Below, one piece after another: positions 25,801 to 35,915 of a stretch of 64,000 bases of DNA. Each line of letters opens with the position of its first letter. Within the stretch, counting starts at the first letter, position 1. The notes under the pieces are model-generated. The model saw only the letters and a list, made by a program, of their open reading frames with translations, had not been told where the DNA came from and did no database searches. The translations under genes and the position numbers were made by a program. Origin of the DNA: Haliclona indistincta (Eukaryota > Porifera > Demospongiae > Haplosclerida > Chalinidae); NCBI GenBank assembly GCA_964017065.1, contig OZ024790.1:11598624-11662623 (forward strand), written 5' to 3'.

Positions 25801-26146
25801 TACTACCTCAGTGGAGATGGAGCTACGAACCACATCATCCTTCATTCGGGAGTCCCAGGGTTCATTCCGACAGCAACCAGACACGTCAAGACGCAGCTCA
25901 GCATCTTCATCGCCTGAACCGGAGTACGACTACATACCTGAACGTCAGGTAGTGACACTGCAGAGATACCCGAATGGAGAGGGAGAGAGTGTAGAGAGGG
26001 CTAGCATGGAGTGTGACAGCTACAAGATGGAGGATGACCTGAGGAATGCTGAGCCGGAGGAACCAGCATCGGAGGCTGGAGGACAGCCATGGTTTGCTAC
26101 ATCTGGTACACCGTCCCCACAGGGTCGATATTCGCCATGCAGTTAG
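12129..26146 (+). CDS. Flamingo/CELSR-type cadherin adhesion GPCR
   Basis: Seven-pass receptor for homophilic adhesion and signalling. Predicted exons: 12129-12161, 13827-13922, 14148-14816, 14939-15214, 15594-15779, 16147-18181, 18343-18506, 18743-18846, 18900-19147, 19196-19341, 19560-20249, 20397-20583, 20732-20835, 20887-20957, 21042-21193, 21353-21474, 21637-21933, 21989-22278, 22421-22575, 22629-22807, 24423-24575, 24636-24733, 24859-25124, 25187-25332, 25442-25533, 25585-26146; 7521 bases, 2506 residues. Order: signal peptide split over exons 1-2; about eight cadherin repeats ([17 protein letters not shown]); a ferredoxin-like/SEA-like stretch; EGF with the CELSR-specific pattern [10 protein letters not shown]; further EGF, laminin-G, laminin-G, EGF; two laminin-type EGF; SEA-like segment; EGF; a thrombospondin-3 repeat ([13 protein letters not shown]); hormone-receptor domain; GAIN; GPS with CRCNHLSSF (cleavage expected between L and S); seven helices. 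The stop at 26146 comes from a frameshift relative to copy B. Confidence 0.88.
12520..13715. repeat. Possible element in GPCR intron 1 with 17-bp inverted ends
   Basis: GTACTGTTTGTCCACTC at 12520-12536 has its reverse complement at 13699-13715, and GGACAAACAGTAC recurs near 13530. The interval also contains a CA/CG-rich microsatellite at 13319-13398. It may be an inserted element inside the 1.67-kb first intron; no target-site duplication was established. Confidence 0.4.
15268..15375. mobile_element. Small hairpin element in GPCR intron 4
   Basis: GTGTCACCTTC with TGTGTTCAGTCTCTG on the left is mirrored by CAGAGACTGAACACA and GAAGGTGACGC on the right. It is a short foldback, probably a MITE remnant, inside an intron of the GPCR gene. 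Confidence 0.6.
16028..16071. repeat. (CT)n microsatellite at a 3' splice region
   Basis: Pure CT tract upstream of the GPCR exon starting at 16147. It lengthens the polypyrimidine region. The ORF of S-L-S repeats across it is an artefact. Confidence 0.8.
17755..17850 (+). repeat. 48-bp in-frame tandem duplication inside an EGF domain
   Basis: Units 17755-17802 and 17803-17850 are identical. They duplicate sixteen residues ([16 protein letters not shown]) at the start of an EGF module of the GPCR, adding two cysteines before the intact EGF core. The exact identity points to a very recent event or a heterozygous allele. Confidence 0.9.
18621..18724. repeat. (ATCC)n microsatellite
   Basis: About 25 units of the tetranucleotide ATCC in the intron before GPCR exon 18743. 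Open reading frames of H-P-S-I repeats here are not genes. Confidence 0.95.
21194..21270. repeat. (GTGA)n array starting at a splice donor
   Basis: The donor of GPCR exon 21042-21193 begins a run of about 19 GTGA units, each reading GTGAGT in register, so the authentic donor is the first of many donor-like sites. Further (CACT)n runs occupy 21484-21600 and 22280-22385 in neighbouring introns. Confidence 0.85.
22888..23692. mobile_element. 805-bp foldback/MITE with AAAACGGGCC internal motifs
   Basis: Ends are inverted: GTACATGTGCATGTTACGGA at 22888 and TCCGTAACATGCATACATGT near 23671-23690. Subterminal regions carry many copies of AAAACGGGCC and CCGGCTTTAAAA in both orientations. An internal ORF (23196-23468) is not recognisable. 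The element lies in the 1.6-kb intron before the GPS exon of the GPCR. Confidence 0.7.
23965..24222. mobile_element. Interspersed foldback repeat, family member 1
   Basis: Shares long similarity with 60330-60626, including ATGTGATATAACTTACTTGT, CTGTTCTGATCTTGGGCAC and TTGGTCAGAATAG. An internal palindrome pairs GGGATATAATGACCTGTTAT with its complement about 80 bp later. Two copies in one window indicate a dispersed family. Confidence 0.75.
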
Positions 26147-26990
26147 TGGTGATTACATGCTTGATCAACCATACCAGCAGGGGCATGGTCCAGACCCTCC
26201 CACCTCCACACCCCTCCATGAGGATCCTCTATGGTACTCCGGTAACCAAAGCGTCATCTCTAAAAATAACGGCTTCACTGAGGCTGTTGCGATGCCTGAA
26301 GAACTCCATGCTGAGATCCATGACAACGACAACTCATTAACCCTTATACCATCACCTCATAAACCACATCTAATGTACGTGAGCCCCACATGCACACTAG
26401 CTAATGGACACGCCTCCTCTAGTCACATCATCAGGTGAATTACGATTCCTGTAATAGAAGAATAATTTACCTGATGAAAAATTTCACGTTTTGTCCAGTG
26501 TCAAAACGTACTCTATAATGCATGTTCATTACCCGAGTAATATTATTTTGCACTTCAAAAAGACTGGTACAATCACTTACTTGTGGAATGCTTTGTTTTC
26601 TTGCAGCCCACCATCAGCTGTTTATGAATCAGTGGATGAGGCTCATACCAGCAGTAATGGGTCACCAGTGTAAGTGATTATGTTCCACTTATTCACAAAA
26701 TTTGCTGTTATTTTTCTGTACAGGGGCAATGGAATAGAGATGATTGAATGTCCTGCTTATGGTGCTAACTATTATAGATAACAGGTAATGTATTGATTTG
26801 ACTTGCAATTCAAGGCAGCATCGTAACAATTTTGATTTCATGCAGAGCTGAGATCGAGGTGACTACCTGTGTTGCCTATCAGACCACAGCAAGTATGGCT
26901 ACTACTGTACGATTGGAGAGCATGGACTCATCTCAAGCAGACAGACCCACACAACAAACCACTAATGATGATGAACCTTTGTACATCTAG
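26147..26990 (+). pseudogene. Frameshifted GPCR tail and cassette, copy A
   Basis: Continuation of GPCR exon 26 to about 26374, followed by tail exons 26607-26669, 26724-26784 and 26846-26990. Relative to copy B, a 4-bp insertion near 26140 (CGCCATGCAGTTAG against CGCCAGTTAG) shifts the frame into an immediate stop. A 1-bp insertion in the second cassette exon (AACTATTATAGATAA) creates another stop after CPAYGANYYR. The splice signals are kept. Without correction the full-length GPCR would lack the shared tail. Confidence 0.8.
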
Positions 26991-27759
26991 CTATCATGTG
27001 TGACTATTAGTGCTAGTATTATTAGCGGGTAATGAATTTAGTGATGAAATCACAATTGCTACACCAAAATTGTATTGCACCATTCGGAGATTTTCTAAGT
27101 TTGCTTCTCAGTTTGCTTTCGGCTTCTCAATCTATAATTGCTCATGTACTCATTACTAGAATATTTTGTTAATAAGTTGGCAGTGCCAGTCATTAACAAT
27201 ACTATGGTTGCTATGGTTACCACTGTGGTTCAAGGTATTTTGAAATTCGCATAATTATGTGACTATAAAAGTTAATGTTATCAATGTGAAAAAATGTAAA
27301 AAAAGAAAAAATCAGTCATAAATAATGAATTTTCGAGCATCTTAACAGTAAAAAGACATAATAACTAAAAAAAGATTAGTGTTGTACAAAAATAACTTTA
27401 AAATGGACTAATTGTTCACTGTCACTTCAAGCATTCCCTCATTCGTGATGGAGTAGCTGCAAAAGAAAATACAAAATCAAATCAGTAATTAAAAAAAAAT
27501 TTTATCTGTTCATTTTTTTAATTTTAAATTAGCAATAGTTCAAAAATTGACACAATTATTTTGAAGGGTACACAAACAACTGCTACGGCAGGCTCGTAAA
27601 ATGTTGATGGTTATTGTGGGAATTGTCAAGCCTTTTATGATGAACTAACTGAATCTGTCGGCTTCTCAAGTGACTGATAATGGCTGGCTTTATCTTAGCG
27701 TTTCCTTTGCTGTGACGTCCTCTGCCAGTAATGACATAGACACAGGGGCCTGGAAGGGA

Positions 27760-28164
27760 GGGAGAGAGAGAGGAGAGGGAGGGGGAGAGGAGGAGGAGAG
27801 AGGGAGGGGGAGAGAAAGGGGAATGGGGAGGGAGAAAGAGAGAGGAGGGAGATAGGGGGAAGGGAGGAGAGAGAGAGGGGGGAAAGAGATAGAGAGAGGG
27901 AAGGAGGGAGATAGAGGGGAGGGAGAGGGAGGAAGGGAGAGAGAGAGAGAGGAGGGAGAGAGAGAAAGAGGGGGAGGGAAAGAGAGGGAAGGAGGGAGAG
28001 AGAGGGAGGGAGGGAAGGGAGAGATAGAGAGAGGGAGGGAGGGAGGAAGGAAGAGAGAGAGAGAGAGAGGGAGGGAGGAAGGAAGAGAGAGAGAGAGAGG
28101 GAGGGAGGAAGGAAGAGAGAGAGAGAGAGAGAGAGGGAGGAAGGAAGAGAGAGAGAGAGAGGGG
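27760..28164. repeat. Purine-rich (GGGAGA)n tract
   Basis: About 400 bases of G/A-only DNA in the last large intron of N4BP2 copy A. Shorter versions occur at 34505-34685 and 8525-8612. Long S-L-P-P ORFs on the opposite strand are artefacts. Confidence 0.95.
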
Positions 28165-28825
28165 AGAGATTATAATCAAGTTGTGTGCAGATCACATGCA
28201 AATAATGTGATCAACATGTACTCACTAGTGGAAGTAGACAGAGTCTTCTCTAGCTCCTCGATAGCTTCGTTCACGTGGAGACCATGAAGATCCAGAGTGT
28301 CAGCATCCAGAGCTTCATTTCTAAAAAAATGAAGAAAAGATCACTTCAGCAAGCTCAATTCAGTGGAGGAACAAACTTGGCTCTAAAAGTAGCTGCAGCT
28401 GCGTGCCTGTTAGCCTCTCTCATCTTCTCTGTGTGCAAATGTCCCTACATTGAGATAAAGAAGTGTTGTGCATTTGACAACATTTTGTTACCTGTTGAGC
28501 GTAATACTGGGCTACATCTGTCTGCTTCTTTGAGCGTGCCACAGCAGCTTTCTGGAAAAATTCTGCTCTTAACTTAGCGTGCAATGCTGCCTCAGCTCTG
28601 AAACTGTCATACAACTTGTCTGGTAAAGAAAGAGTGAAGTAACAGAGCAGTAAAGATAAGAATTCACCATCAGCTGACTGCCTGTCAGCAGTACTCTCTT
28701 GTATGCCGGCACCTGCCTTTTCTTCATTGCTGACTTTTTCTTGTGGCCTTGTCCTGGGCTTAGCCTAAACCACAAAAAACATTACTGAAATGCAGACCAT
28801 ACACCCACCCACCTACACTCATACA

Positions 28826-28828
28826 CAC

Positions 28829-28923
<95 letters not shown>

Positions 28924-28934
28924 CACACACACAC
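28826..28934. repeat. (CA)n microsatellite abutting an exon
   Basis: On the N4BP2 sense strand this is (GT)n beginning exactly at the donor of exon 29034-28935 (CATCGAAG then GTGTGTGT). Copy B has the same arrangement at 35914 but with an inserted element in the repeat. Confidence 0.9.
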
Positions 28935-30187
28935 CTTCGATGAAATATGGGTTCTTGGACGTAATGATTTAGGAGGATCTTTCATTTGGAAAACCATATC
29001 TCTCAGTTCTTGAACAGTCTTCTTAAAATTAAAGCTGCACAAGTAATAACAGAGTAACAACATCAAAATAGCGTAAAATCTAGGCTAGAAAGGTGGAGTG
29101 AAGATCAAGTATTATATGAATAGCTGTGTTAGCTGTTGACTCACTTGTGGCGCTTCACACAGCTGTCTATAGTGGAGGCACTGATGCCGTATCGCCTAAA
29201 CTGCTCTTTGAGATGATCAACCTGTCTCCTCCTCTCATACCGCGCAGAGTGCTCAGCTATAGCGTCCTGTGAAAAGAAGCAGTGACACCACAGCAAGTGC
29301 AAGTCGCATAATACAAGATGTACAACATAAACTTCTTGATAAAGAAACATACAGTCTTACGCTTTGACATTTCACACGTTACAGCGGTTTCACTACTTCT
29401 TGCAATCTAAAAGCGTCAACCGTAGAGCGTAAACCGTGTTCAATCTGAATCACGCAATTTAATAAACCTTCTAAATAAGGCATGGATCATGGTTTACGCT
29501 TTTGTGACTGTAATAAAACCGCTATAACAGAAATTATTATAGTTATTATGAAACAAAAATCAGCGAATGTAGCGCTGCAGCACACAACACTTCTTACCAT
29601 GTTCAGCCGTCTGTCATCACCATTCTGCTGATCAACAGGCACTGGATCATGCTGTTCAGTTGCTTCTTTCTTCTTTGGTCTTCTTCGGTTTGCCAAAACA
29701 GTGACAAATTCTCGATTCAGTACATCGCTTGCATCTATATCTTCGTCAATGCCGTTTGGAAGATCAGGAAGTTCAGGTTCGCCCGAGTCAGCAACTACGG
29801 AGACACAAAGAAGCTGCAAGTCTTCGAGATAAAGTGCTAGAAACTCACCTAGTTCACCTGACTGATATAAATGCTCGTATCTTCGTGCCTAAGAGGAACG
29901 ACAGATAAAATTGACAACACTTTCAAGACAGTATTGAACACACCTTGAGTGTGTCTATCCATTTTCTGTGAATTTCCTGAGCCGCTCTTTCGGAGAGCAA
30001 GACCACATAGTCGTCATTTTGAGGCTCACCTAAAAGACAGCAACAAATGCACAATGATGGAGAAACTCTTTGTAATAAAGTCAAGCTGAAGTGTTAATTG
30101 TAAACATTGGGCAAAGCCTTACGTAAGATAGTCTATAAGCAATAGGTGGAATGGTTTATGTACACATCCATGAGGGTGTGTGAGTGA

Positions 30188-30222
<35 letters not shown>

Positions 30223-31964
30223 TGTGAGTGAGTGTGTGAGAGTGAGTGTGTGTGTGAGGGTGTGTGAGGGTGTGTGAATGTGTGTGTGTGAGTGTGTGAG
30301 TGTGTGTGTGTGTGTGTGTGAGGGGATACCTCCAAAAAGCAGATATTTTTCCACCGAGCCATAAAGTCGCTGCAGTTGATCGCCTAGTGACACTGACAGT
30401 TTCAACTGGAGGTTGTCGTCAGGCATAAGGCGGGATCTGTCTTGACTGCCCTTCTCTGACAAACCCGCTCTGTTGTCATCAAAATCAATCTGATCCTGAA
30501 GCATCTGAGCATACTCCGCATCAGAGTAACCAGCTTCTTCAATAAACGTCCGTTTTCGTTTAGATCTTTCAACTTCGCCATCAACAGTCTGACCTTCTTC
30601 GGCAAAGTCCTCTTCGCTGGAAAAAGATTGGTCCAAATCGATAAACTCGTCCCAGCTTGAGTCGGTGAGTGATTGCTGATCCTCGCTGCTGATTGAGCTC
30701 TCAGTGTCTGACTCCATTTGAATATGAAGCGCATCTTCGACAGCTCTTGTCAAGTTGTTGTTTGAGTGTTCGTAGATGATTCTGAGTACGCCTGGTTTGG
30801 TGTGAGGAAAACAGTCAACTAAGAAGCTGAAATCGTCATCAGGATTAGATGTTACCACGTCAGGCGATATTGACTCCGACGAAGCAGACGGAAGCTCTAT
30901 TTCTGATGTTGTTGGCGGGAGCAATGGTGAACTGGCTCTGACCTCATTGGGACCAACAGCAGGGTTGAGCAACCTTTCATGAGAGGTAGGGTCAAGGCCG
31001 GTTGGATTCATAAGAAGCTCTGTCGGGAGCACCGTCTCGCTGTTGTCAATCGGCCAACAGTCCCACGGAGGTTGACTAACTTCCTGTTTAGGTGTAATAA
31101 GGTTACCATCTGGGCTGAGCAGGCTGTCTTCTTCACGCTCAAAAATGAGCGTTGTCTCGCTTGTCTTGTCTCCAGCAAAAGGCTCAAGGCGGCTGTCAGA
31201 AACAGTGCTACCCATGCCCACCTGTAGTTCAGCTGTGAAAACACCGCTATTGGTGTTCGCTGCTTCAGTATAGAAGCCATCTTTTGGAGCAGGCTCAACA
31301 GGTGACGGCTGCTTCGGCACGCTGGGCAGGTGCTGCGGGGTGCCGATCGGAGCTACCTTAGCGCCTTCAGTCTCTTCTTCATTGATTGGAGTCCCTCCTA
31401 GCATACTCACACCGACATTGTCATCACAATTCTTTGCCCCACCCAAGAACGGGAAAGACCAGAGCTTGCTCATAGGGTCGCTGTTAGCCTGCGACTCACT
31501 CATAATATTATTACTAGCAAGAAAACTGCTCAATGTTGTACTCACAGAGGGCTCAGTGAACCGAGAATTTCCATCAGCAGCACTGCTGGTGTATGGTAAG
31601 ATCTCCGGTAAGTTTTCATCGACTATCGCGCTAGGAAAGACAAGAGTTGCAGGTGGGTCTGCGCTGTGCTGGGAATGCTTTGTATCGTCCTGGATTGGGC
31701 TTGGAGGCAGCAGACTAGGCGTGAAGAGCGAAGACAACTGCGGTGGAAGGAGTGGGTCAGGGGTCGAGTTCCACTGTTGTAATTGTTCCATCTGAATCGG
31801 TTGTCCCCACACTTGGTCGTGCAACTGGTCCTGACGCTCACGATCTTTCTTCTCACGTAGTTCTTTTTCCAACTCCTCTCGCTCACGCATCAAGCGTTGC
31901 TGTCTCTTCTGCTCCTCCTGTTCACGTAGCTGCTGTAGCTGTCTAGCTCTCTCTTCCTGCTCAC

Positions 31965-32225
31965 ATATTCTCCTCCGTTTTAGCATGGGGTAAGCAGCTG
32001 TATAGCCCTGCCCCGCCTATCATGATGCTGGTCTCTTCTCTCTATAGTGACTCCACTAGCATATACTGGAGTGTGTGTCATTGTTCAACTCACTCAGCCC
32101 TCTCTCCTCACAATGTACGGCACTCCACGATACTGCTGGGCTGCCCCTGGACTAGCTACCTACCTAGCTGCACCTCCATTAGCCATCATACTGGTGAGCT
32201 TGCAGACACTAGCACGATCACTCAC

Positions 32226-32264
<39 letters not shown>

Positions 32265-33848
32265 CACTCAATCACTTACTCGCACACTCACTCTTTATCG
32301 CCCTTTATCTCTCTGTGTAGCTACTGGTGCTAGTAGTAATGGTGGCTTGCACTGCTCTGTTGTATTGTAAAGCATCGCCACCAAATGAGGCAAAGCACCG
32401 ACTAAAGTGAGTCACATGTACTCACTGACTAGCTGTATCACTGTCCTCTATCACTAGGTTCTTCTTGCTGTTCTTGTGGTCAGTGCTAATCTTGTTCTTC
32501 TCCACCTGGTCCCTGGGCTGGCTTGCTATAGCTGGCAGCCATTGGTCCCAACCTGTCCCCGAGGTACTGGATCATCTCTTTGCCGGCAGCAATGTACTAC
32601 TAATAATACTGATTGTGGTCATAATGTCATTCGGTGATGATATACTGGAGTACTGTCAAGACAAGTTGCACCTTACTACCTCAGTGGAGATGGAGCTACG
32701 AACCACATCATCCTTCATTCGGGAGTCCCAGGGTTCATTACGACAGCAACAAGACACGTCAAGACGCAGCTCAGCATCTTCATCGCCTGAACCGGAGTAC
32801 GACTACATAGATGAACATCACATAGTGACACTGCAGAGATACCCGAATGGAGAGGGAGAGAGTGTAGAGAGGGCTAGCATGGTGAGTGACAGCTACAAGA
32901 TGGAGGATGACCTGAGGAATTCTGAGCCGGAGGAACCAGCATCGGAGGCTGGAGGACAGCCATGGTTTGCTACATCTCGTACACCGTCCCCACAGGATCG
33001 ATATTCGCCAGTTAGTGGTGATTACATGCTTGATCAACCATACCAGCAGGGTCCAGACTCTCCCACCTCCACACCCCTTCATGAGGATCCTCTATGGTAC
33101 TCCGGTAACCAAAGCGTTGTCTCTAAAAATAACGGCTTCACTGAGGCTGTTGTGATGCCTGAAGGACTCCATGCTGAGATCCATGACAGCGACAGCTCAT
33201 TAACCCTTATACCATCACCTCATAGACCACGCCTAATGTGAGCCCCACATGCACACTAGCTAATGGACACGCCTCCTCTAGTCAAATCATCAGGTGAATT
33301 ACGATTCATGTAATAGAAGAATAATTTACCTGATGAAAATTTTCACGTTTTGTCCAGTGTCAAAACGTACTCTATAATGCATGTTCATTATCCGAATAAT
33401 ACTATTTTGCACTTCAAAAAGACTGGTACAATCACTTACTTGTAGAATGTTTTGTTTTCTTGCAGCCCACCATCAGCTGTTTATGAATCAGTGAATGAGG
33501 CTCTTACCAGCAGTCAAGGGTCTCCGATGTAAGTGATTGTGTTCCACTCATTCTCAAAATTTGCTGTTATTTTCCTATACAGGGGCAATGGAATAGAGAT
33601 GATTGAATGTCCTGCTTATGGTGCTAACTATACAGACAACAGGTATTGTATTTATTTGACTTGCAACTCAAGGCAGCATAGTAACACTTTTGATTTCATG
33701 CAGTGCTGAGATCAATATGACTACCTGTGTTGCCTATCATACCACAGCAAGTATGGCTACTACTGTACGATTGGAGAGCATGGACTCATCTCAAGCAGAC
33801 CGACCCACACAACAAACCACTAATGATGACGAACCTTTGTACATATAG
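31965..33848 (+). pseudogene. Headless adhesion-GPCR 3' end with intact tail, copy B
   Basis: Second copy of the GPCR C-terminal part: fragment of exon 23 to 31989, then exons 32048-32193, 32321-32406, 32458-33237, and tail cassette exons 33466-33528, 33583-33642, 33704-33848 (stop TAG). It encodes the later transmembrane helices and the cytoplasmic region. The frame is open from 32465 to 33237 and joins the cassette in phase 2 through a GTGAGC donor. Unlike copy A, no frameshift is present, so the tail reads through to VYESV, CPAYGAN, CVAY and a C-terminal LYI. No start, ectodomain or early helices exist here, so it is either a pseudogene or an alternative 3' end for the upstream full-length gene. 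Confidence 0.85.
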
Positions 33849-34237
33849 CTATCAATTATTAGTGGGTAATGAATTTAGTGATGACATCACAATTGCTACA
33901 ACCAAATTGAATTGCACCGTTCGGAGATTTTCTAAATTTGCTTCTAAACTGCCGGCTTCTCAATTTATAATTGCTCATTAATTATTATAATATTTTGTTA
34001 ATAAGTTGGCAGTGCCAGTCATTAACAATACTAACTATGGTTGCTATGGTTACCACTGTGGTTCAAGGTATTTTGAAATTCGCGTATGTGACTAAAAAAT
34101 TAATGTTATCAATGTGAAAAAAATGTAAAAAAAGAAAAAAATCAGTCATAAATAATGAATTTTCGAGCATCTTAACAGTAAAAAGACATAATAACTAAAA
34201 AAAGATTAGTGTTGTACAAAAATAACTTTAAAATGGA

Positions 34238-35850
34238 CTAATTGTTCACTGTCACTTCAAGCATTCCCTCATTCGTGATGGAGTAGCTGCAAAAGAAAAT
34301 AATTATTATTTTGAAGGATGCACAAACAACTGCTACGGCAGGCTCGTAAAGTGTTTTTTTTTTGTGGGAACAATTATCAAGCCTTTTATGATCAACTAAC
34401 TGAATCTGTCGGCTTCTCAAGTGACTGATAATGGCTGGCTTGATCTTAGCGTTTCCTTTGCTGTGACGTCCTCTGCCAGTAATGACATAGACACAGGGGC
34501 CTGGAAGGGAAGGAGAGGGAGAGAGAGGGGGAGGGAGAGAGAGAGGGAGAGAGAGGGAGGGAGGGAGAGGGGGAGGGAGAGAGGAGGGAGAGAGAGAGAG
34601 GAGAGAGAGAGAGGGGAGGGAGAGAGAGAGGGGAGGGCGAGAGATAGAGAGAGAGGGAGGGAGGGAGAAAGAAAGAGAGTGGAGAGATTATAATCAAGTT
34701 TTGTGCAAATTGCATGGAATAATGTGATCAACATGTACTCACTAGTGGAAGTAGACAGAGTCTTCTCTAGCTCCTCGATAGCTTCGTTCACGTGGAGACC
34801 ATGAAGGTCCAGAGTGTCAGCATCCAGAGCTTCGTTTCTAAAAAATGAAGAAAAGATCACTTCAGCTAGCTCAATTCAGTAGAGGAACAAACTTGGCTCT
34901 AAACGTAGCCGCAGCTGCATGTCTGTTAGCTTCTCTCATCTTCTCTGTGTGCAAATGTCCCTGTAATCAGAATAAAGAAGTGTTGTGCATTAGATGTCAT
35001 TTTGTTACCTGTTGAGCATAATACTGGGCTACATCTGTCTGCTTCTTCGAGCGTGCTACAGCAGCTTTCTGAAAAAATTCTGCTCTTAACTTAGCGTGCA
35101 ATGCCGCCTCAGCTCTGAAACTGTCATACAACTTGTCTGGTAAAGAAAGAGTGAAGTAACAGAGCAGTAAAGATAAGAATTCACCATCAGCTGACTGCCT
35201 GTCAGCAGTACTCTCTTGTATGCCGGCACCCGCCTTTTCTTCATTGCTGACTTTTTCTTGTGGCCTTGTCCTGGGCTTAGCCTAAACCACAAAAAACATT
35301 CCTGAAATGCAGACCATACACCCACCAACACAATCACACACACACACACACACAAAAGCAAAAGTAAAGTTTCTAGCTACCACAAGGGTCACGCGTACCT
35401 GGCGAAGCCAGGCCACCTGTGCACCAAGCAGGTACTATGTGCCGGTGCTGCGCAATCTCCTGGAGCCGGGCAAGGAACTCGCAGGAGCACCAACTGTGTC
35501 TCGCACTGCAGGTGTGGGCACCCAAAGTCCCACCGACGCCTTTAGTGACCAATGAGACACAGCCAGGTACCCGTTTTACAGATGGGTGGGCTGGTGGGCT
35601 GGAGTACTTGTGATGGTTTTTTTCCTCCCGCTCTGGGATTCGAACCAGTGTCCTCTGGGTTGTAAGCCCAATACTCTACCAGTTGAACCACCAGGGCACC
35701 CACTACACACACACACACACACCCACCCTGGCGAAGCCAGGGCACCTGTGCACCAAGCAGGTACTATGTGCCGGTGCTGCGCAATCTCCTGGAGCCGGGC
35801 AAGGAACTCGCAGGAGCACCAACTGTGCCTCTCACTGCAGCGCACGCACG

Positions 35851-35915
<65 letters not shown>

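Larger units (their letters stand above)
25100..31964. repeat. Tandem segmental duplication, unit A (about 6.87 kb)
   Basis: Unit A runs from within GPCR exon 23 (ATATTCTCCTCCATCTTAGC) to within exon 8 of the N4BP2-like gene. Unit B repeats the same order at 31965-38803. The two are highly similar in exons, introns and intergenic DNA, with scattered substitutions and indels. The junction at 31964/31965 reads CTGCTCAC then ATATTCTCC, joining the N4BP2 coiled-coil exon directly to GPCR exon 23 sequence. Confidence 0.95.
27408..31986 (-). pseudogene. N4BP2-like gene, 5'-truncated copy A
   Basis: Minus-strand copy of the N4BP2-like gene from the coiled-coil exon to the stop. Predicted exons: 31964-30330 (truncated exon 8), 30029-29944, 29888-29849, 29794-29598, 29266-29145, 29034-28935, 28764-28668, 28619-28492, 28444-28377, 28320-28226, 27749-27650, 27456-27408. 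Frames and splice sites remain usable. It lacks the N-terminal CUE domain and the P-loop kinase domain, which lie upstream of the duplication breakpoint in the full gene. It keeps the acidic, serine-rich middle, a second CUE-like stretch (FPHTKPGVLRIIYEHSNNN), DUF1771 and the C-terminal Smr domain. At the new junction an ATG at 31986 is in frame (MLKRRRICEQEERARQL), so a shortened protein is conceivable if a promoter is available. I favour a partial gene of uncertain function. Confidence 0.85.

Noticed and set aside
27583..28201. Long ORFs of S, L and P repeats (198 and 168 codons)
   Set aside because: They are frames through a purine-rich simple repeat inside an N4BP2 intron.
31340..31795. 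Plus-strand ORFs of 151 codons here and at 38179-38634
   Set aside because: Shadows of the N4BP2-like coding exon on the opposite strand, present in both copies for that reason.
35636..35690. A functional tRNA-Val gene (anticodon TAC) on the minus strand
   Set aside because: The boxes and anticodon arm fit, but the T stem has mismatches and the acceptor stem does not pair; it sits in a repeat element.
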